Positions 1 through 8,977 of a DNA stretch of 64,000 bases are shown one piece after another. The notes under the pieces were generated by a model. It made no database searches, was not told the origin of the DNA, and saw nothing but the letters and a program-made list of their open reading frames with translations. The stretch lies in contig NZ_LUUG01000071.1 in assembly GCF_001644035.1 (NCBI RefSeq), positions 59,355-123,354 on the forward strand. Reading direction: 5' to 3'. Each line of letters opens with the position of its first letter. Position 1 is the first letter of the stretch. Both the position numbers and the translations under genes were made by a program. This DNA is from Methylomonas methanica. GTDB lineage: Bacteria; Pseudomonadota; Gammaproteobacteria; Methylococcales; Methylomonadaceae.

Positions 1-1
1 C

Positions 2-280
2 GTCACGGCTCACGACGGCAAACAGGGTTTACAACTATTCAATCAACAGTATTTCGACCTGGTTGTGACCGACTACAACATGCCGGAAATGGACGGTTTA
101 CAGTTGATAGACCATATTCGCAACCACCCCGAACGCGGCTCGGTACCCATTCTGATGGTCACCAGCGAGCAAAACCAAAATCGCTTGGCAGCGATAGAGA
201 AATCCGAAGTATCCGCCATACTGGACAAACCTTTCGAAGCAACTTCAATCAAACGCCTCCTGATTAATTTGCTCAATTGA
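2..280 (+). CDS. Response regulator receiver domain (C-terminal part, cut by window edge)
   Basis: The reading frame is open from the left edge, so only the last 92 residues are visible. They form most of a CheY-like receiver domain: the phospho-acceptor aspartate lies in VVTDYNMPEMDG, the switch threonine in MVTSEQ and the conserved lysine in LDKPF. The protein ends with the domain, so it is a stand-alone receiver or the last domain of a longer protein. The next two genes on the same strand encode a PAS protein and a chemoreceptor, so a CheY or CheV-like role in taxis is likely but inferred. A start at the GTG at position 65 would cut the domain in half and is not credible. Confidence 0.85.
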   Translation, partial: VTAHDGKQGLQLFNQQYFDLVVTDYNMPEMDGLQLIDHIRNHPERGSVPILMVTSEQNQNRLAAIEKSEVSAILDKPFEATSIKRLLINLLN

Positions 281-437
281 GCTAATCTTGTGTGGCGAGC
301 GAATACCCCACAACATGCGCGGCTATCACAACCCCGGATCGAATCAATGTCCGATGCGGTCATGATCAAGCTCATCCGGTTTTCGCGCAGAACATGCATG
401 GACTGACCACCAATAGCCCCAAATTAAGGTACGGAAT

Positions 438-977
438 ATGAAGCCGACTATCACCCCTAACAAGAACGAAAAAAAACTCGCGGATGACGATTTTATCGTT
501 TCCAAAACCGACACCTCAGGGCGCATCACTTATGCCAATCGCATCTTTATGGAAATTGCCGGCTACCCGGAACATCAATTGCTGGGCATACAACATAACA
601 TCATCAGACACCCGGACATGCCGCGCGGCGTATTTAGATTTATGTGGAATACCCTAAAAGCCGGTGACGAATTTTTCGGTTTTGCCAAAAATTTATGCCG
701 GGACGGTGGATTTTATTGGGTATTTGCCAACATTACTCCGGACTACGATAAAAACGGTAAATTGCAGGGTTACTATTCGGTACGCCGTAATCCCCCCCGT
801 AACGCTCTGGAAGTCATCATCCCGATTTATCGGGAAATGCTGGTTATAGAAAAACGCCATTTGGTTAAAGATGCCCCGGATAAATCTCTGGAATATCTAT
901 TCGACGTGGTCAAGCAAGCCGGCGCAAAAAATTACAATAGCTTGGTGTTAAGCCTTTATAAACCCGACGGAGTGTAA
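438..977 (+). CDS. Aer/CetB-like PAS domain sensor protein
   Basis: A 179-residue soluble protein with one PAS domain at about residues 20-120 and a short helical tail. It closely follows the PAS domain of the E. coli aerotaxis receptor Aer. The IIRHPDMP motif puts R57, H58 and D60 at the same positions as residues required for FAD binding in Aer, so a flavin redox sensor is likely. There is no membrane segment, HAMP or signalling domain; those are in the next gene, which starts three bases after this stop codon. The arrangement matches the two-protein CetB/CetA energy-taxis receptor of Campylobacter. The sequence AAGGTACGGA before the ATG is an acceptable ribosome site. Confidence 0.85.
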   Translation: MKPTITPNKNEKKLADDDFIVSKTDTSGRITYANRIFMEIAGYPEHQLLGIQHNIIRHPDMPRGVFRFMWNTLKAGDEFFGFAKNLCRDGGFYWVFANITPDYDKNGKLQGYYSVRRNPPRNALEVIIPIYREMLVIEKRHLVKDAPDKSLEYLFDVVKQAGAKNYNSLVLSLYKPDGV

Positions 978-980
978 GCC

Positions 981-2450
981 ATGAATTCCAACGCCAATAT
1001 TCCGTTTTTAAGAACCAAGCTTAATTACGCAGTGGCCGCCATTCTGTTTTCCGCTGTTGCCGTTTTCATCTACACGCTTATGGCACATGGCTTTTCCTGG
1101 CTGATACTGGGCTTGTTGCTGCCGTTGCCAGTGGTGGCCTTGGACGCCTGGCACGCCGGCAAACAATGTCTGCTGGTATTAGAGCGGATAGAAGAAGTGC
1201 TGAGACACACCAATCAAGGCCAGCTCTATCATCGCGTCACCAAAACGCGCGGCATGGGTGAAGTCGGCAAGATAGCCTGGGAGCTCAATGAAACCCTGGA
1301 CATCATGGAGTCTTATTTCAAGGAAATGAACTCTTGTTTTAAACACGCCGCAGAAGGCAATTACGACCGTTATGCCCTGGTTGACGGCTTTCCGGGGATA
1401 CTGAAACAGTCTGCAAAGAATATGAACGACGCCATCAAGTTGATGGATGAAAACGACAAACTGACGATCAAACGACGTTTATCGGCAGGCCTGCATGCGC
1501 TCAACACCAACAATCTGCTCAACAATCTGAAAGGTAATCAAAGCGACTTGCTCAATATCACCGAGCAAATGCAAAAGGTAGAAAATATTGCAGTGGAAAC
1601 AGGCGAGAACGCCAACGCCAGCCTATCCGCCGTGGAAACCATCAGTAACTCCCTGTCCGACATCAACTCCAATGTGCATTCGGTATCGGATGTAATCGGC
1701 GCGCTGATTAACGACAGCAAAAAAATCACCGAATCCTTATCGATGATTACCGGGATTGCCGATCAAACCAATCTGCTGGCCTTAAACGCCTCGATAGAAG
1801 CGGCACGCGCCGGCGAGCACGGCCGAGGCTTCGCGGTGGTCGCGGACGAAGTCAAAAACCTCTCCGAACATACCAAAAACGCCGCATTGGAGGTATCCAG
1901 AACCCTCAAGTCTTTTAATAAACGGGTTGAACAAATGCAAACCGAAGCGGAAAGCTCCTCCTCGCTTTCGCAAGAGATACTGGCGCAAGTCAATTCCTTC
2001 CGCCAACAGTTTTCCAATTTATCCCGATCCGCGAAGATCTCGGTCGATTACATTTCTTATGCCAAGGACAAATCTTTCGGCGTCCTGGCTAAACTCGATC
2101 ATGTGGTCTACAAACAAAACGGCTATGTGGCCGTCGAAACAGCCAACGAATGCCCTCATCACCAAGCCATCATGGTAGACAACCATAATTGCCGGTTAGG
2201 AAAATGGTATTACGAGGGACTGGGTTATGAAAAATTCCGTTCGACCAGCGCTTACGCCAAATTGAATCAACCACATGCCGACGTGCATAAAACGACACAA
2301 AGGGCTTATGAAGTTTCTCGCGACAAATGGGTAGATGATCCCGGCATGCTCGATGAAATCATTCGGCAAATGCAACTGGCCGAGGCCGCCAGCGCCGAGG
2401 TGATGCAATATATCGATGCGATGGTGGAAGAACGACACAAAAACGTATAG
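981..2450 (+). CDS. Methyl-accepting chemotaxis protein, CetA/Aer-like, with C-terminal CZB zinc domain
   Basis: A 489-residue chemoreceptor. Two adjacent hydrophobic segments (about residues 15-36 and 40-56) form a hairpin with no periplasmic sensor domain, as in Aer and CetA. A HAMP-like helical linker follows, then the cytoplasmic signalling domain with the hairpin-tip signature ([19 protein letters not shown] and [11 protein letters not shown]). The C-terminus is a chemoreceptor zinc-binding (CZB) domain with candidate ligands H374, C404 (in [10 protein letters not shown]), H432 and H436 (HADVH). It is almost certainly co-translated with the upstream PAS gene and probably takes its redox input from it. 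The CZB domain suggests a second input from zinc or oxidants; that is inference from known CZB proteins. Confidence 0.88.
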   Translation: MNSNANIPFLRTKLNYAVAAILFSAVAVFIYTLMAHGFSWLILGLLLPLPVVALDAWHAGKQCLLVLERIEEVLRHTNQGQLYHRVTKTRGMGEVGKIAWELNETLDIMESYFKEMNSCFKHAAEGNYDRYALVDGFPGILKQSAKNMNDAIKLMDENDKLTIKRRLSAGLHALNTNNLLNNLKGNQSDLLNITEQMQKVENIAVETGENANASLSAVETISNSLSDINSNVHSVSDVIGALINDSKKITESLSMITGIADQTNLLALNASIEAARAGEHGRGFAVVADEVKNLSEHTKNAALEVSRTLKSFNKRVEQMQTEAESSSSLSQEILAQVNSFRQQFSNLSRSAKISVDYISYAKDKSFGVLAKLDHVVYKQNGYVAVETANECPHHQAIMVDNHNCRLGKWYYEGLGYEKFRSTSAYAKLNQPHADVHKTTQRAYEVSRDKWVDDPGMLDEIIRQMQLAEAASAEVMQYIDAMVEERHKNV

Positions 2451-2561
2451 CACACAGCTGTACAGAATCGTCGCAACGCAAGTAGCTTCGGTGCGAAGGC
2501 GGCGTAACAATTAGGAACCTCACCCTCAGAGCAATGACGTTAAGCTAGGAGTTGGACATGT

Positions 2562-2624
2562 TGTAGGGTCGAATTTATTCGACCTTTGGTGCATATAGTG
2601 CGAATAAATTCGCACCTGCAAGTT
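2562..2624. repeat. Double-palindrome repeat, copy A
   Basis: Two imperfectly related palindromes lie side by side: GGTCGAATTTATTCGACC, a short spacer, then GGTGCGAATAAATTCGCACC with one mismatch at its left end. The same pair recurs at 34638-34702 (inverted) and 47767-47827. It lies in the 306-base gap between the convergent chemoreceptor and RlpA-like genes, where it could form stacked hairpins and end transcription from either side. No gene was seen in the rest of this gap. Confidence 0.75.
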
Positions 2625-2756
2625 GCATTGCCCCTCCGGGAGATGGCTAGGGTAAGGAGATGTAAATACCTTTTTTGATTCTCATCGCCTTAAACACACC
2701 CTCTTGAAAAGGGCTGTTGGGCTTTTCTCTGAATAGTTACAAATTCTGCAACAAGC

Positions 2757-3272
2757 CTAACTTCCCAAATATTCCACCGTCACTTCCGCCAATCCGCGCA
2801 TGCCGATCTGTTCCGCCGCGCCCTGGGACAGATCGATAAGTCGATTAGCCTTGAAAGGCCCTCTATCGTTGATCACCACATCCACGGATCGGCCGTTACG
2901 CAGATTGGTAACCCTAACTTTTGAGGGGATGGGCAGCGTTTTATGCGCCGCCGTCATGCCGCGCGGATCGAAGCGGTCGCCGTTGGCAGTAAAATTACCG
3001 GATTCTGCGCCATACCAGGAAGCCAGGCCCTGCGCTTTGTAACCCAGCGCGCTGTGCATGGGTGAATACGTTTTACCTTTAACTTTGTAAGATTTAGTGT
3101 AAGTGGTTTTGGTTGTACCGGGCAGCGTAGCTTGATCGTCATTGCGTTGCAGCGTTGGAATACCGGAACAAGCACTAAGCAGACTAAGAAACATCAGCGG
3201 CATAACCGCACGCCATCGCAGCACGTTGAGGCTAAATCGGCTTGAAAAAGCCGATACCGTGTCTAAAAACAT
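2757..3272 (-). CDS. rlpA: RlpA-like septal ring lipoprotein (double-psi beta-barrel)
   Basis: A 171-residue protein with a lipoprotein signal peptide (LSLLSAC lipobox, lipidated Cys about residue 35) and a double-psi beta-barrel at about residues 82-168. Family landmarks are ASWYG, FTANGDRFDP, MTAAHKTLP and VVINDRGPF. RlpA proteins bind or cleave peptidoglycan strands lacking stem peptides, at division sites. This one lacks the C-terminal SPOR domain that targets classic RlpA to the septum, so it is the short form and its catalytic activity is uncertain. It is probably transcribed alone. The signal peptide has a long N-terminal region, so a start slightly downstream is possible. Confidence 0.85.
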   Translation of the reverse strand: MFLDTVSAFSSRFSLNVLRWRAVMPLMFLSLLSACSGIPTLQRNDDQATLPGTTKTTYTKSYKVKGKTYSPMHSALGYKAQGLASWYGAESGNFTANGDRFDPRGMTAAHKTLPIPSKVRVTNLRNGRSVDVVINDRGPFKANRLIDLSQGAAEQIGMRGLAEVTVEYLGS

Positions 3273-3375
3273 AACTGTTTCTCCGCGTGGAAGGCTGCTT
3301 AAACAAGCAGTCTTCTATGGATTGAGTTGAAAAATTCAGAAAAGATTGCCGAACGGGTTTCTGCTGACGTGTTGG

Positions 3376-3771
3376 TCAGTTGACTACCCGATGGCCGCGT
3401 TGGCGTAAGCAGTTGTTGTAGGCGTTTTTATACCGGTCTTCAGATTGAATACCTTGTTTGGATGCACCGCCGATACCGCCGGCAGCTGCACCGATAGCCG
3501 CGCCTTTTCCAGGGCTGCCGAGCACAGCTCCCAAAGCGGCGCCGCCGGCCGCGCCAATCAGGCCGCCAACACCGGCTCCTATCGCGGTTTCCTTCGCGGT
3601 GCCCCCCGACGCTTGCGATGCCAATTGCTGGCACTCATGCATATCCTGATTCAAGCGATAAGAGTTTTGGTTGTTGTAAGTGTCGACGGTTGGCGTCCAA
3701 CCAGTTTGCGAAGCGCAAGCCGATAACAGCAGACAACCGGCAGTTAGTGAACAGACTGTTAGCTTCTTCAT
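3376..3771 (-). CDS. Glycine-zipper lipoprotein
   Basis: A 131-residue small lipoprotein. The start is placed at the ATG that shares one base with the stop codon of the upstream gene (TAATG), which gives a clean signal peptide MKKLTVCSLTAGCLLLSAC with the lipidated Cys at residue 19. An in-frame start nine codons earlier would add a non-signal-like leader. The middle, about residues 60-105, is a glycine zipper rich in GxxxG and GAA steps, as in the 17-kDa antigen/YMGG families, which can span or coat a membrane. The conserved ending YNNCLRQRGH is typical of these proteins. It forms a translationally coupled pair with the next gene upstream. Its specific role is unknown. Confidence 0.75.
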   Translation of the reverse strand: MKKLTVCSLTAGCLLLSACASQTGWTPTVDTYNNQNSYRLNQDMHECQQLASQASGGTAKETAIGAGVGGLIGAAGGAALGAVLGSPGKGAAIGAAAGGIGGASKQGIQSEDRYKNAYNNCLRQRGHRVVN

Positions 3772-4154
3772 TATCTGTTCATCCCATTGCCAATCCACGA
3801 ACCGGCCGCAGCACCGATACCGGCCGCCAATGGGTCGCCCCGGCCCATTTCATAACCCATCGCACTACCGACCAAACCGCCGACCAGGCCCTGCGGAGAA
3901 CGCTGGTCGTAACCGCCATATCTAACAGGAGGTGGTGGCGGTGGCGCGTAATAGTGCTGTTGCATAGGCACATATTCCACTACTCGCTCGGGCACGTAAA
4001 CGCGCTCCACAGGGTAAGCCGGATAGTACTCACGGCCGTAACCGTGACCATGATGGTGGTGGCGATGATGGCGATGCTCGCCCCAATCGTCGTCGGCCAA
4101 AGCCACTGACGAAAACAACAAACCGATCAACATGATTTTTGTCATTCTGAACAT
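3771..4154 (-). CDS. Exported His-rich glycine-zipper protein
   Basis: A 127-residue protein with a cleavable signal peptide (cut after about residue 20, VALA-DDD). It continues with a histidine-rich stretch (HRHHRHHHHGHG), a Tyr/Pro/Val-rich linker with a PPPPPP run, and a glycine zipper (GLVGGLVGSAMGYEMG, GIGAAAGSWIG) at the C-terminus. AAGGAG lies six bases before the ATG and supports this start. The His cluster could bind metal ions and the zipper could insert into a membrane; both are inference from composition. The stop codon overlaps the start of the following glycine-zipper lipoprotein gene, so the two are made together and probably act together in the envelope. Confidence 0.72.
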   Translation of the reverse strand: MFRMTKIMLIGLLFSSVALADDDWGEHRHHRHHHHGHGYGREYYPAYPVERVYVPERVVEYVPMQQHYYAPPPPPPVRYGGYDQRSPQGLVGGLVGSAMGYEMGRGDPLAAGIGAAAGSWIGNGMNR

Positions 4155-4433
4155 ATACGACTCCTTGTTGGGAAATTATTCAGTTGCGGGAAATTCTAGG
4201 GAGGTTGGCTTAAAACAGAATTAAGGGCAGATTATGATCGGATTAAGAATATTACCCTGCTGGTTCGGGCCTTACGGGCAGAAAAGACGAGCGACAAACC
4301 GAAGAGACCACCACCGAAATACCCTCCAGGTAAGGGTCTCCGGGCAGACGACACAGTATGCCTTGTCATATTTTTGTCACGCGCCGACTCTATACTCGAC
4401 TGATGATTTTTGCCCTTATGTGAGGAGTTTGTT

Positions 4434-4640
4434 GTGTTAAATCGAATTAGAGAAATGCTTTCGCGAGGCAGCATCGCCAATAAAATCGACAGCGAAGAGT
4501 GTCCGATGGGCTCCGAACATGTCTTGCCGGCGGAAATGATTCAGTTATTGTCCGGAAAATCTCGGCCGACTCACACTGACATGAACCAGGGCAAAACCCG
4601 GTTAGTTCTGGATGAGCATGAGTTGGCGCTGAGCTATTGA
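4434..4640 (+). CDS. Small protein of unknown function (68 aa)
   Basis: A 68-residue ORF. The start is taken as the GTG at 4434 because GAGGAG lies six bases before it; the frame stays open further upstream only from a TTG without a ribosome site. The product is soluble and mixed in charge, with no signal peptide or membrane segment; landmarks are MLNRIREMLSRGS and PAEMIQLLSGKSRPTH. I do not recognise the family. The C-terminus, DEHELALSY, ends shortly before a REP-like palindrome. It is probably a real gene given the strong ribosome site, but no function can be suggested. Confidence 0.5.
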   Translation: MLNRIREMLSRGSIANKIDSEECPMGSEHVLPAEMIQLLSGKSRPTHTDMNQGKTRLVLDEHELALSY

Positions 4641-4674
4641 GTTCAGCCCCTCTCTTGATGAGGCTGTCGTAAAA

Positions 4675-4748
4675 GGTAGGTTGGGCTGAATACAATGAAG
4701 CCCAACAGTTTGATGCTGTTGGGCTTCGCTTTGCTCTGCCCAACCTAC
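4675..4748. repeat. REP-like nested palindrome (diverged member of the RAYT-associated family)
   Basis: An outer inverted repeat (GTAGGTTGGGC / GCCCAACCTAC) encloses a perfect 12-bp hairpin (GAAGCCCAACAG, 7-base loop, CTGTTGGGCTTC). The right arm, through TTCGCTTTGCTCTGCCCA to ACCTAC, matches about four of every five bases in the palindromes flanking the transposase gene at 8978-9508. It is therefore taken as a diverged relative of that REP family. It lies between a small plus-strand gene and the end of the 1342-residue minus-strand gene and may also act as a terminator. Confidence 0.7.
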
Positions 4749-4803
4749 GTTTGTCATTTACAGCAGCCTATTGATGGCGAGGGATAATCCGATTAGCCCC
4801 CGA

Positions 4804-7800
4804 TCATTTCGGCACAACAGCTTGGACCGGCGACTTTTTCCAAAGCCCGCCACCGGCAAAACAGTTCCACCCCCAGCGCAGCCAATTCAACAAGGCTGCG
4901 GCCATCCACAAAGACCAAGCCAGCATTAAAATCCGGTAGGCCAGTAAAGGCAGGCTGACTACCGTGGCAATGGCCAACTGCGGACCATTGCGATCCTGAT
5001 ACCAATTCAGCAAGGTCGCCGAAGATTGATTCCCGGCAATCTGCATATCCGGACTACCCAACAAACCTTGCTCGACCGCAATCGCGATCAGTAACAAGGA
5101 CAGCAAGGTCAAACCGGCCAAGCCGATCTGCGCCAGATTGAACCAGCGCGGCCGCTCCGGCGCATGGCCGGCGCGGAAACCCAACGCAAACAACCAGCCC
5201 ACCACCAAAAACGCTGCGGCAATATGCAACTGGCTCAAGCCTATGAGCAGCAAAAACCACTGCCAATGTTTTAACGGCGTAATACTCAGCTTACCCAAAC
5301 CCGCCGCCAATAAGGCCAGCACTATCAATAAGCCCCAGATCAAAGTGGCCGGCCCGAATTTTGGGCCGAAGGTCCACAGCAACCAACGCTCTTGCGGCAT
5401 CAGCAATTGAATGCGGCTGTTAACGCTGGCAACGCCGAGATCGACCAGCGGCGTACGCAACAGCAAACCGGGTTCTTTGGCTGTCTGCCAATTCAACACA
5501 ATTTGCTGAGTACCGGGATGTATCGGTAAGCTCACCGTCGCACCTTGCTGACGAATCGGTTGACTCACCCCGTCTATCGTCACGCTTTGCAATTCCGCCT
5601 GCTCCGGTAGTTTTACGGGATGTTGTCCGCCTTTGGAACTGCGAATGCTCAAGCTCAATTCCACCGTTTCGCTACGCTGTCCGGGTTTGACCGTCAATTC
5701 GCTATTATCGATGGTCAAAGTGGCACCTGCCACCCCTTGCGGACGGCTGATAGTCAGATTGACCCGCTCGCCCGGCCAAGGCCGCCATTCCGGTAACCAC
5801 TGGCCCTGCCCATCCTGATGATGCACCACCGCAATGCCGTCGGCCTGCAAATGCCAAATCGGACTGACGTCGGCGCGCCATACCTCGTGCCATTGCGATG
5901 TATCGGCAGCCTGCAATGCCAGTTGCCCGGTTTTTGCCAGCGCCGACTCCCATTCCAGCGTCGCCTGGCCGGCCGCCATGTTGACTAACACTTTCCCGTC
6001 CTTGACTCGTACCTGCGGACTGGTGACCGCTTCGCCCGGCAATAACGGCAGCTCCAGCAACACCGGACTCAGCGCGCCGGCCAATTGCTCGACTCGGGTG
6101 GTCACGCGCCAATCCAAACCCAAATGCAAGGTTCTTTCCACCCGCACAAACGCCGGCAAAGCGGTTTGTTGCAGCTTATTTTTCGGCCCATTATCGGGTT
6201 GCAATCGGCTGAACTCCAGTTGCGGACCCACCTTGCCGTCTTCATACCAACCGTCCACCCGCCAACCATCGGCTGAGACGCTGGTGTGTTGCGGCGGCAA
6301 TGGCAACGGCAGACTAAATTTATCCTGCGCGGCATAGCGGCCCTGCATCGTTACCTTGTGTACGCCCTGCGTCACCGCCAGCCACAAGCTGCCGTCATCC
6401 TGCCGGATCAAGGCTTGCGCCTCGCCGCCATCGACGCTGACCTGTTCCGGAAACCATTGCTCAAGCTGAGCCGGCAACGGTACCGCCAGATCCTGCTGCG
6501 CATGCAATTGCAATTCGATGCGCAGCAACTCCTGCTTAACCGATAATTGCATGTCGGCTATCTGCGCGCAGTTGGGCAGACATTGCGGCGCTTGCAGCAA
6601 GCGGGTTTTCAGTTGCTCCAACATTGGCGCGTCTGGCAAATCGGCATAGGCCTTTTCGTTGGGCGACATCAACAGCGGCAACAGCAACAGACAGGTCAAA
6701 CTCGGCAAGGACAAGCGCCAGTCACTGGCGATGGCACCGAGCATTTTCAAAACCAATACCGCCACCAGCGCAGCTTGGGCAAAGTGCAGCAACATCATCA
6801 TAAACGGCGACAAATACCACAGCCGGATTTGCTGCCCGCTATCGACCGCGCCATTCCAGCTTAAATGCACGTTGTGCCATCCCCAATGAGGCAGACCGGG
6901 GCCGGTTTGCAGATTAGCTTCCGGATCGATACGTTGCAAACTGGCCGCGCTGCCGCCGTAAGAACTGGACGCCTTGGGTTTAGCTAAATACTCGCGCTTC
7001 GTTTCGGCAAGTTCGCTCAGTTCCGGCTCCATCGCCGAATCCGTCATCTGCTCGGCCTGCATCGCCATCGGTGCTGCCGCACTCACCACCGAATGCAGGC
7101 GTTGAATGGGTTGTCCGGGTAGTTCCAGTTGCGGGTAAATACCGATACGAATCTGGTCTATCATGAACGGAATCGTCAGCATCAGCAGCGCCAGCCAGCT
7201 GGCGTTGCGATACCATTTCAACCATTGCCAAAAGCTACCCGCCGGCAATACCCGCAGCAGAGCCGACACCGCCAGCACATTCAGCCAAATCAAGCGCGGC
7301 GCGTCAGTCTCATGCCAAATCAGCGCCAAACTCAGCAGGGCAAATGCGCCCCATTGCGGCGACCAGAGCCGCCCCACCGCTAATGCCGCGATCAAGACCA
7401 AAAACAAGTCCAGCAATGTCCAGCGGTTTAACCAGCTATTCGGCACATTATCCACGCCGCTGACCGCCAGCAAACGCCAGCCGGGCGGGATATTGAGTTC
7501 GGCCTGCACCTGTTGAAAACGCTGTTGCCAACCGCTGGCGTTGAGGACATTCAAATCGGCTTCGATCCGGCTATCGGCATTGAGGCGGATAGCCCCGCGC
7601 CGGACTTCGACACCCTGGCTGCCATCGGCCACCTGGGTAATCAATTGACTCTGACCGTCCAGTTGCACCTGCCCCAGCCCCAGTTCAGGCAATGCATTCA
7701 GACGCCAGTCGCGGCTCATGCTGCCGGTAATGTTATCGCTGACGGTGTAGCCGCCGCCCTCGAAATCCAGCCACAGCGTGCGATTCAGCTTGAGTTGATT

Positions 7801-8832
7801 CGGCTCGGGCTCCGGGTCGCCTCGGCGGATTACCTTAAACGCCATGCTCTCGCCCTGCTTTATCTGATAGGTAGGCAGATGCCGCCATTCGGCGGGCAGA
7901 TTGGTTTGACTGCCGTCTATCGCGGTCAAATTCTCGATCTCCACCAAACGCAAGGCCGGCGCGGCCTGGAATGCCCATAACTCGTCGGCAGGCCAGTTCT
8001 CATCTTTTATAGTCAAATCCAGTTGCGTCAAAGCTTGCGGGTGACGGCCATGAATATCGATGCTCCAGCGCCCCGGCCGCACTTGCACCAACAATCGCCC
8101 ATTGCCGTCCAAACGAGCGGGTAGCGGGCTATTCAGTGCCACCGGGATAAAATTAGGCAACAAGGCATAGGGAAACTCGATCTCCCGCGCTTTGCCGGAT
8201 ACTTCCAATTCCAGACGCGTGATGATTTGCAACGGTACCTCGTCTAACACGTGCCGGAACACTTGCAGGTCCAGCCTATCCTGCTCCCGATCAGCAGTAT
8301 TGCCGTTCTCGGTATTCAGCCACAACGCACCTTGTTTGATTTGCGGATAAACGACCGGCTTATCGTTGACGCTGAGCTGAATCAGGCCGCTGGCCTCGGG
8401 CAGGGCTAGCTGTTCCGGTAAATTTTCCCAGAGAAATTCGCCGCTAATCTGGTAACGGCCGGCCGGCAATTGCACAGTCGGCTTGCCGTCCTTTTCCACG
8501 ACCGGTTGGGTTTGTTTGTTGACTAAGACGGCTTGCGGCCAATGTTGGGTGTCGCCCGGCAAGACAATCCAATCCTTGCGGTAAACGGTCCAGTCCGCAA
8601 CGAAGCTGCCGTGCTTGGCTTGTAAATTCAGGTGCAGCGCGCCCGGCCAGGCGCAATGCTTTTGTTGAAAATCGTCGAAGAAAAACGGGCAACGGTATTG
8701 GGTTTCATCGGCCAACACCCAGTTGACCCAGGGCTTTAGCGGTTCCGGAACATCTTGCATGTCCAAAGCCCTTGCTGTCTGCAACGACGCCTGCCCAACC
8801 AATAGCAGCAGCACAAAAACGAAGCGTCCCAT
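4804..8832 (-). CDS. Very large multi-domain membrane protein of unknown function (1342 aa)
   Basis: Start chosen at the ATG preceded by GGGAGG; the longer frame upstream runs into a REP palindrome and is not coding. A signal peptide (residues 1-23) leads into about 440 residues of beta-rich, presumably periplasmic sequence, with a Cys pair at about 48 and 60. A membrane bundle follows (hydrophobic segments about 472-489, 493-507, 513-528, 545-558), then a short periplasmic loop, two more segments (676-698, 710-722), another 430-residue beta-rich domain with a Cys pair at 751/755, and a final set of membrane segments (about 1162-1179, 1190-1216, 1235-1253, 1285-1316). No catalytic motif is recognisable. 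It stands alone on the minus strand between REP elements. An envelope role is likely from the topology; nothing more specific can be supported. Confidence 0.75.
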   Translation of the reverse strand: MGRFVFVLLLLVGQASLQTARALDMQDVPEPLKPWVNWVLADETQYRCPFFFDDFQQKHCAWPGALHLNLQAKHGSFVADWTVYRKDWIVLPGDTQHWPQAVLVNKQTQPVVEKDGKPTVQLPAGRYQISGEFLWENLPEQLALPEASGLIQLSVNDKPVVYPQIKQGALWLNTENGNTADREQDRLDLQVFRHVLDEVPLQIITRLELEVSGKAREIEFPYALLPNFIPVALNSPLPARLDGNGRLLVQVRPGRWSIDIHGRHPQALTQLDLTIKDENWPADELWAFQAAPALRLVEIENLTAIDGSQTNLPAEWRHLPTYQIKQGESMAFKVIRRGDPEPEPNQLKLNRTLWLDFEGGGYTVSDNITGSMSRDWRLNALPELGLGQVQLDGQSQLITQVADGSQGVEVRRGAIRLNADSRIEADLNVLNASGWQQRFQQVQAELNIPPGWRLLAVSGVDNVPNSWLNRWTLLDLFLVLIAALAVGRLWSPQWGAFALLSLALIWHETDAPRLIWLNVLAVSALLRVLPAGSFWQWLKWYRNASWLALLMLTIPFMIDQIRIGIYPQLELPGQPIQRLHSVVSAAAPMAMQAEQMTDSAMEPELSELAETKREYLAKPKASSSYGGSAASLQRIDPEANLQTGPGLPHWGWHNVHLSWNGAVDSGQQIRLWYLSPFMMMLLHFAQAALVAVLVLKMLGAIASDWRLSLPSLTCLLLLPLLMSPNEKAYADLPDAPMLEQLKTRLLQAPQCLPNCAQIADMQLSVKQELLRIELQLHAQQDLAVPLPAQLEQWFPEQVSVDGGEAQALIRQDDGSLWLAVTQGVHKVTMQGRYAAQDKFSLPLPLPPQHTSVSADGWRVDGWYEDGKVGPQLEFSRLQPDNGPKNKLQQTALPAFVRVERTLHLGLDWRVTTRVEQLAGALSPVLLELPLLPGEAVTSPQVRVKDGKVLVNMAAGQATLEWESALAKTGQLALQAADTSQWHEVWRADVSPIWHLQADGIAVVHHQDGQGQWLPEWRPWPGERVNLTISRPQGVAGATLTIDNSELTVKPGQRSETVELSLSIRSSKGGQHPVKLPEQAELQSVTIDGVSQPIRQQGATVSLPIHPGTQQIVLNWQTAKEPGLLLRTPLVDLGVASVNSRIQLLMPQERWLLWTFGPKFGPATLIWGLLIVLALLAAGLGKLSITPLKHWQWFLLLIGLSQLHIAAAFLVVGWLFALGFRAGHAPERPRWFNLAQIGLAGLTLLSLLLIAIAVEQGLLGSPDMQIAGNQSSATLLNWYQDRNGPQLAIATVVSLPLLAYRILMLAWSLWMAAALLNWLRWGWNCFAGGGLWKKSPVQAVVPK

Positions 8833-8884
8833 AATATCCTCCCATTTCAAACCGTTAATTTTTTGCCGGGTTATTGACGTTGGC

Positions 8885-8968
8885 GATGGGTTTCGCTGCG
8901 CTCTACCCATCCTACGGAATTACATAAAATTAGAGTTGTAGGATGGGTAGAGCAAAGCGAAACCCATC
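8885..8968. repeat. REP palindrome pair, left copy (BIME-like)
   Basis: A 31-base arm beginning GATGGGTTTCGCTGCGCTCT is followed 22 bases later by its near-perfect reverse complement, giving one large hairpin. Each arm has its own short palindrome (ATGGGT...ACCCAT). An almost identical element lies at 9532-9615 on the other side of the transposase gene, which identifies this as the REP target of that enzyme. Confidence 0.9.
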
Positions 8969-8977
8969 ATCAAACAC

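Noticed and set aside
8833..8910. N-terminal extension of the 1342-residue protein (MGRAQRNPSPTSI...)
   Set aside because: It is encoded in part by a REP palindrome, and the ATG at 8832 has GGGAGG before it followed by a signal peptide.
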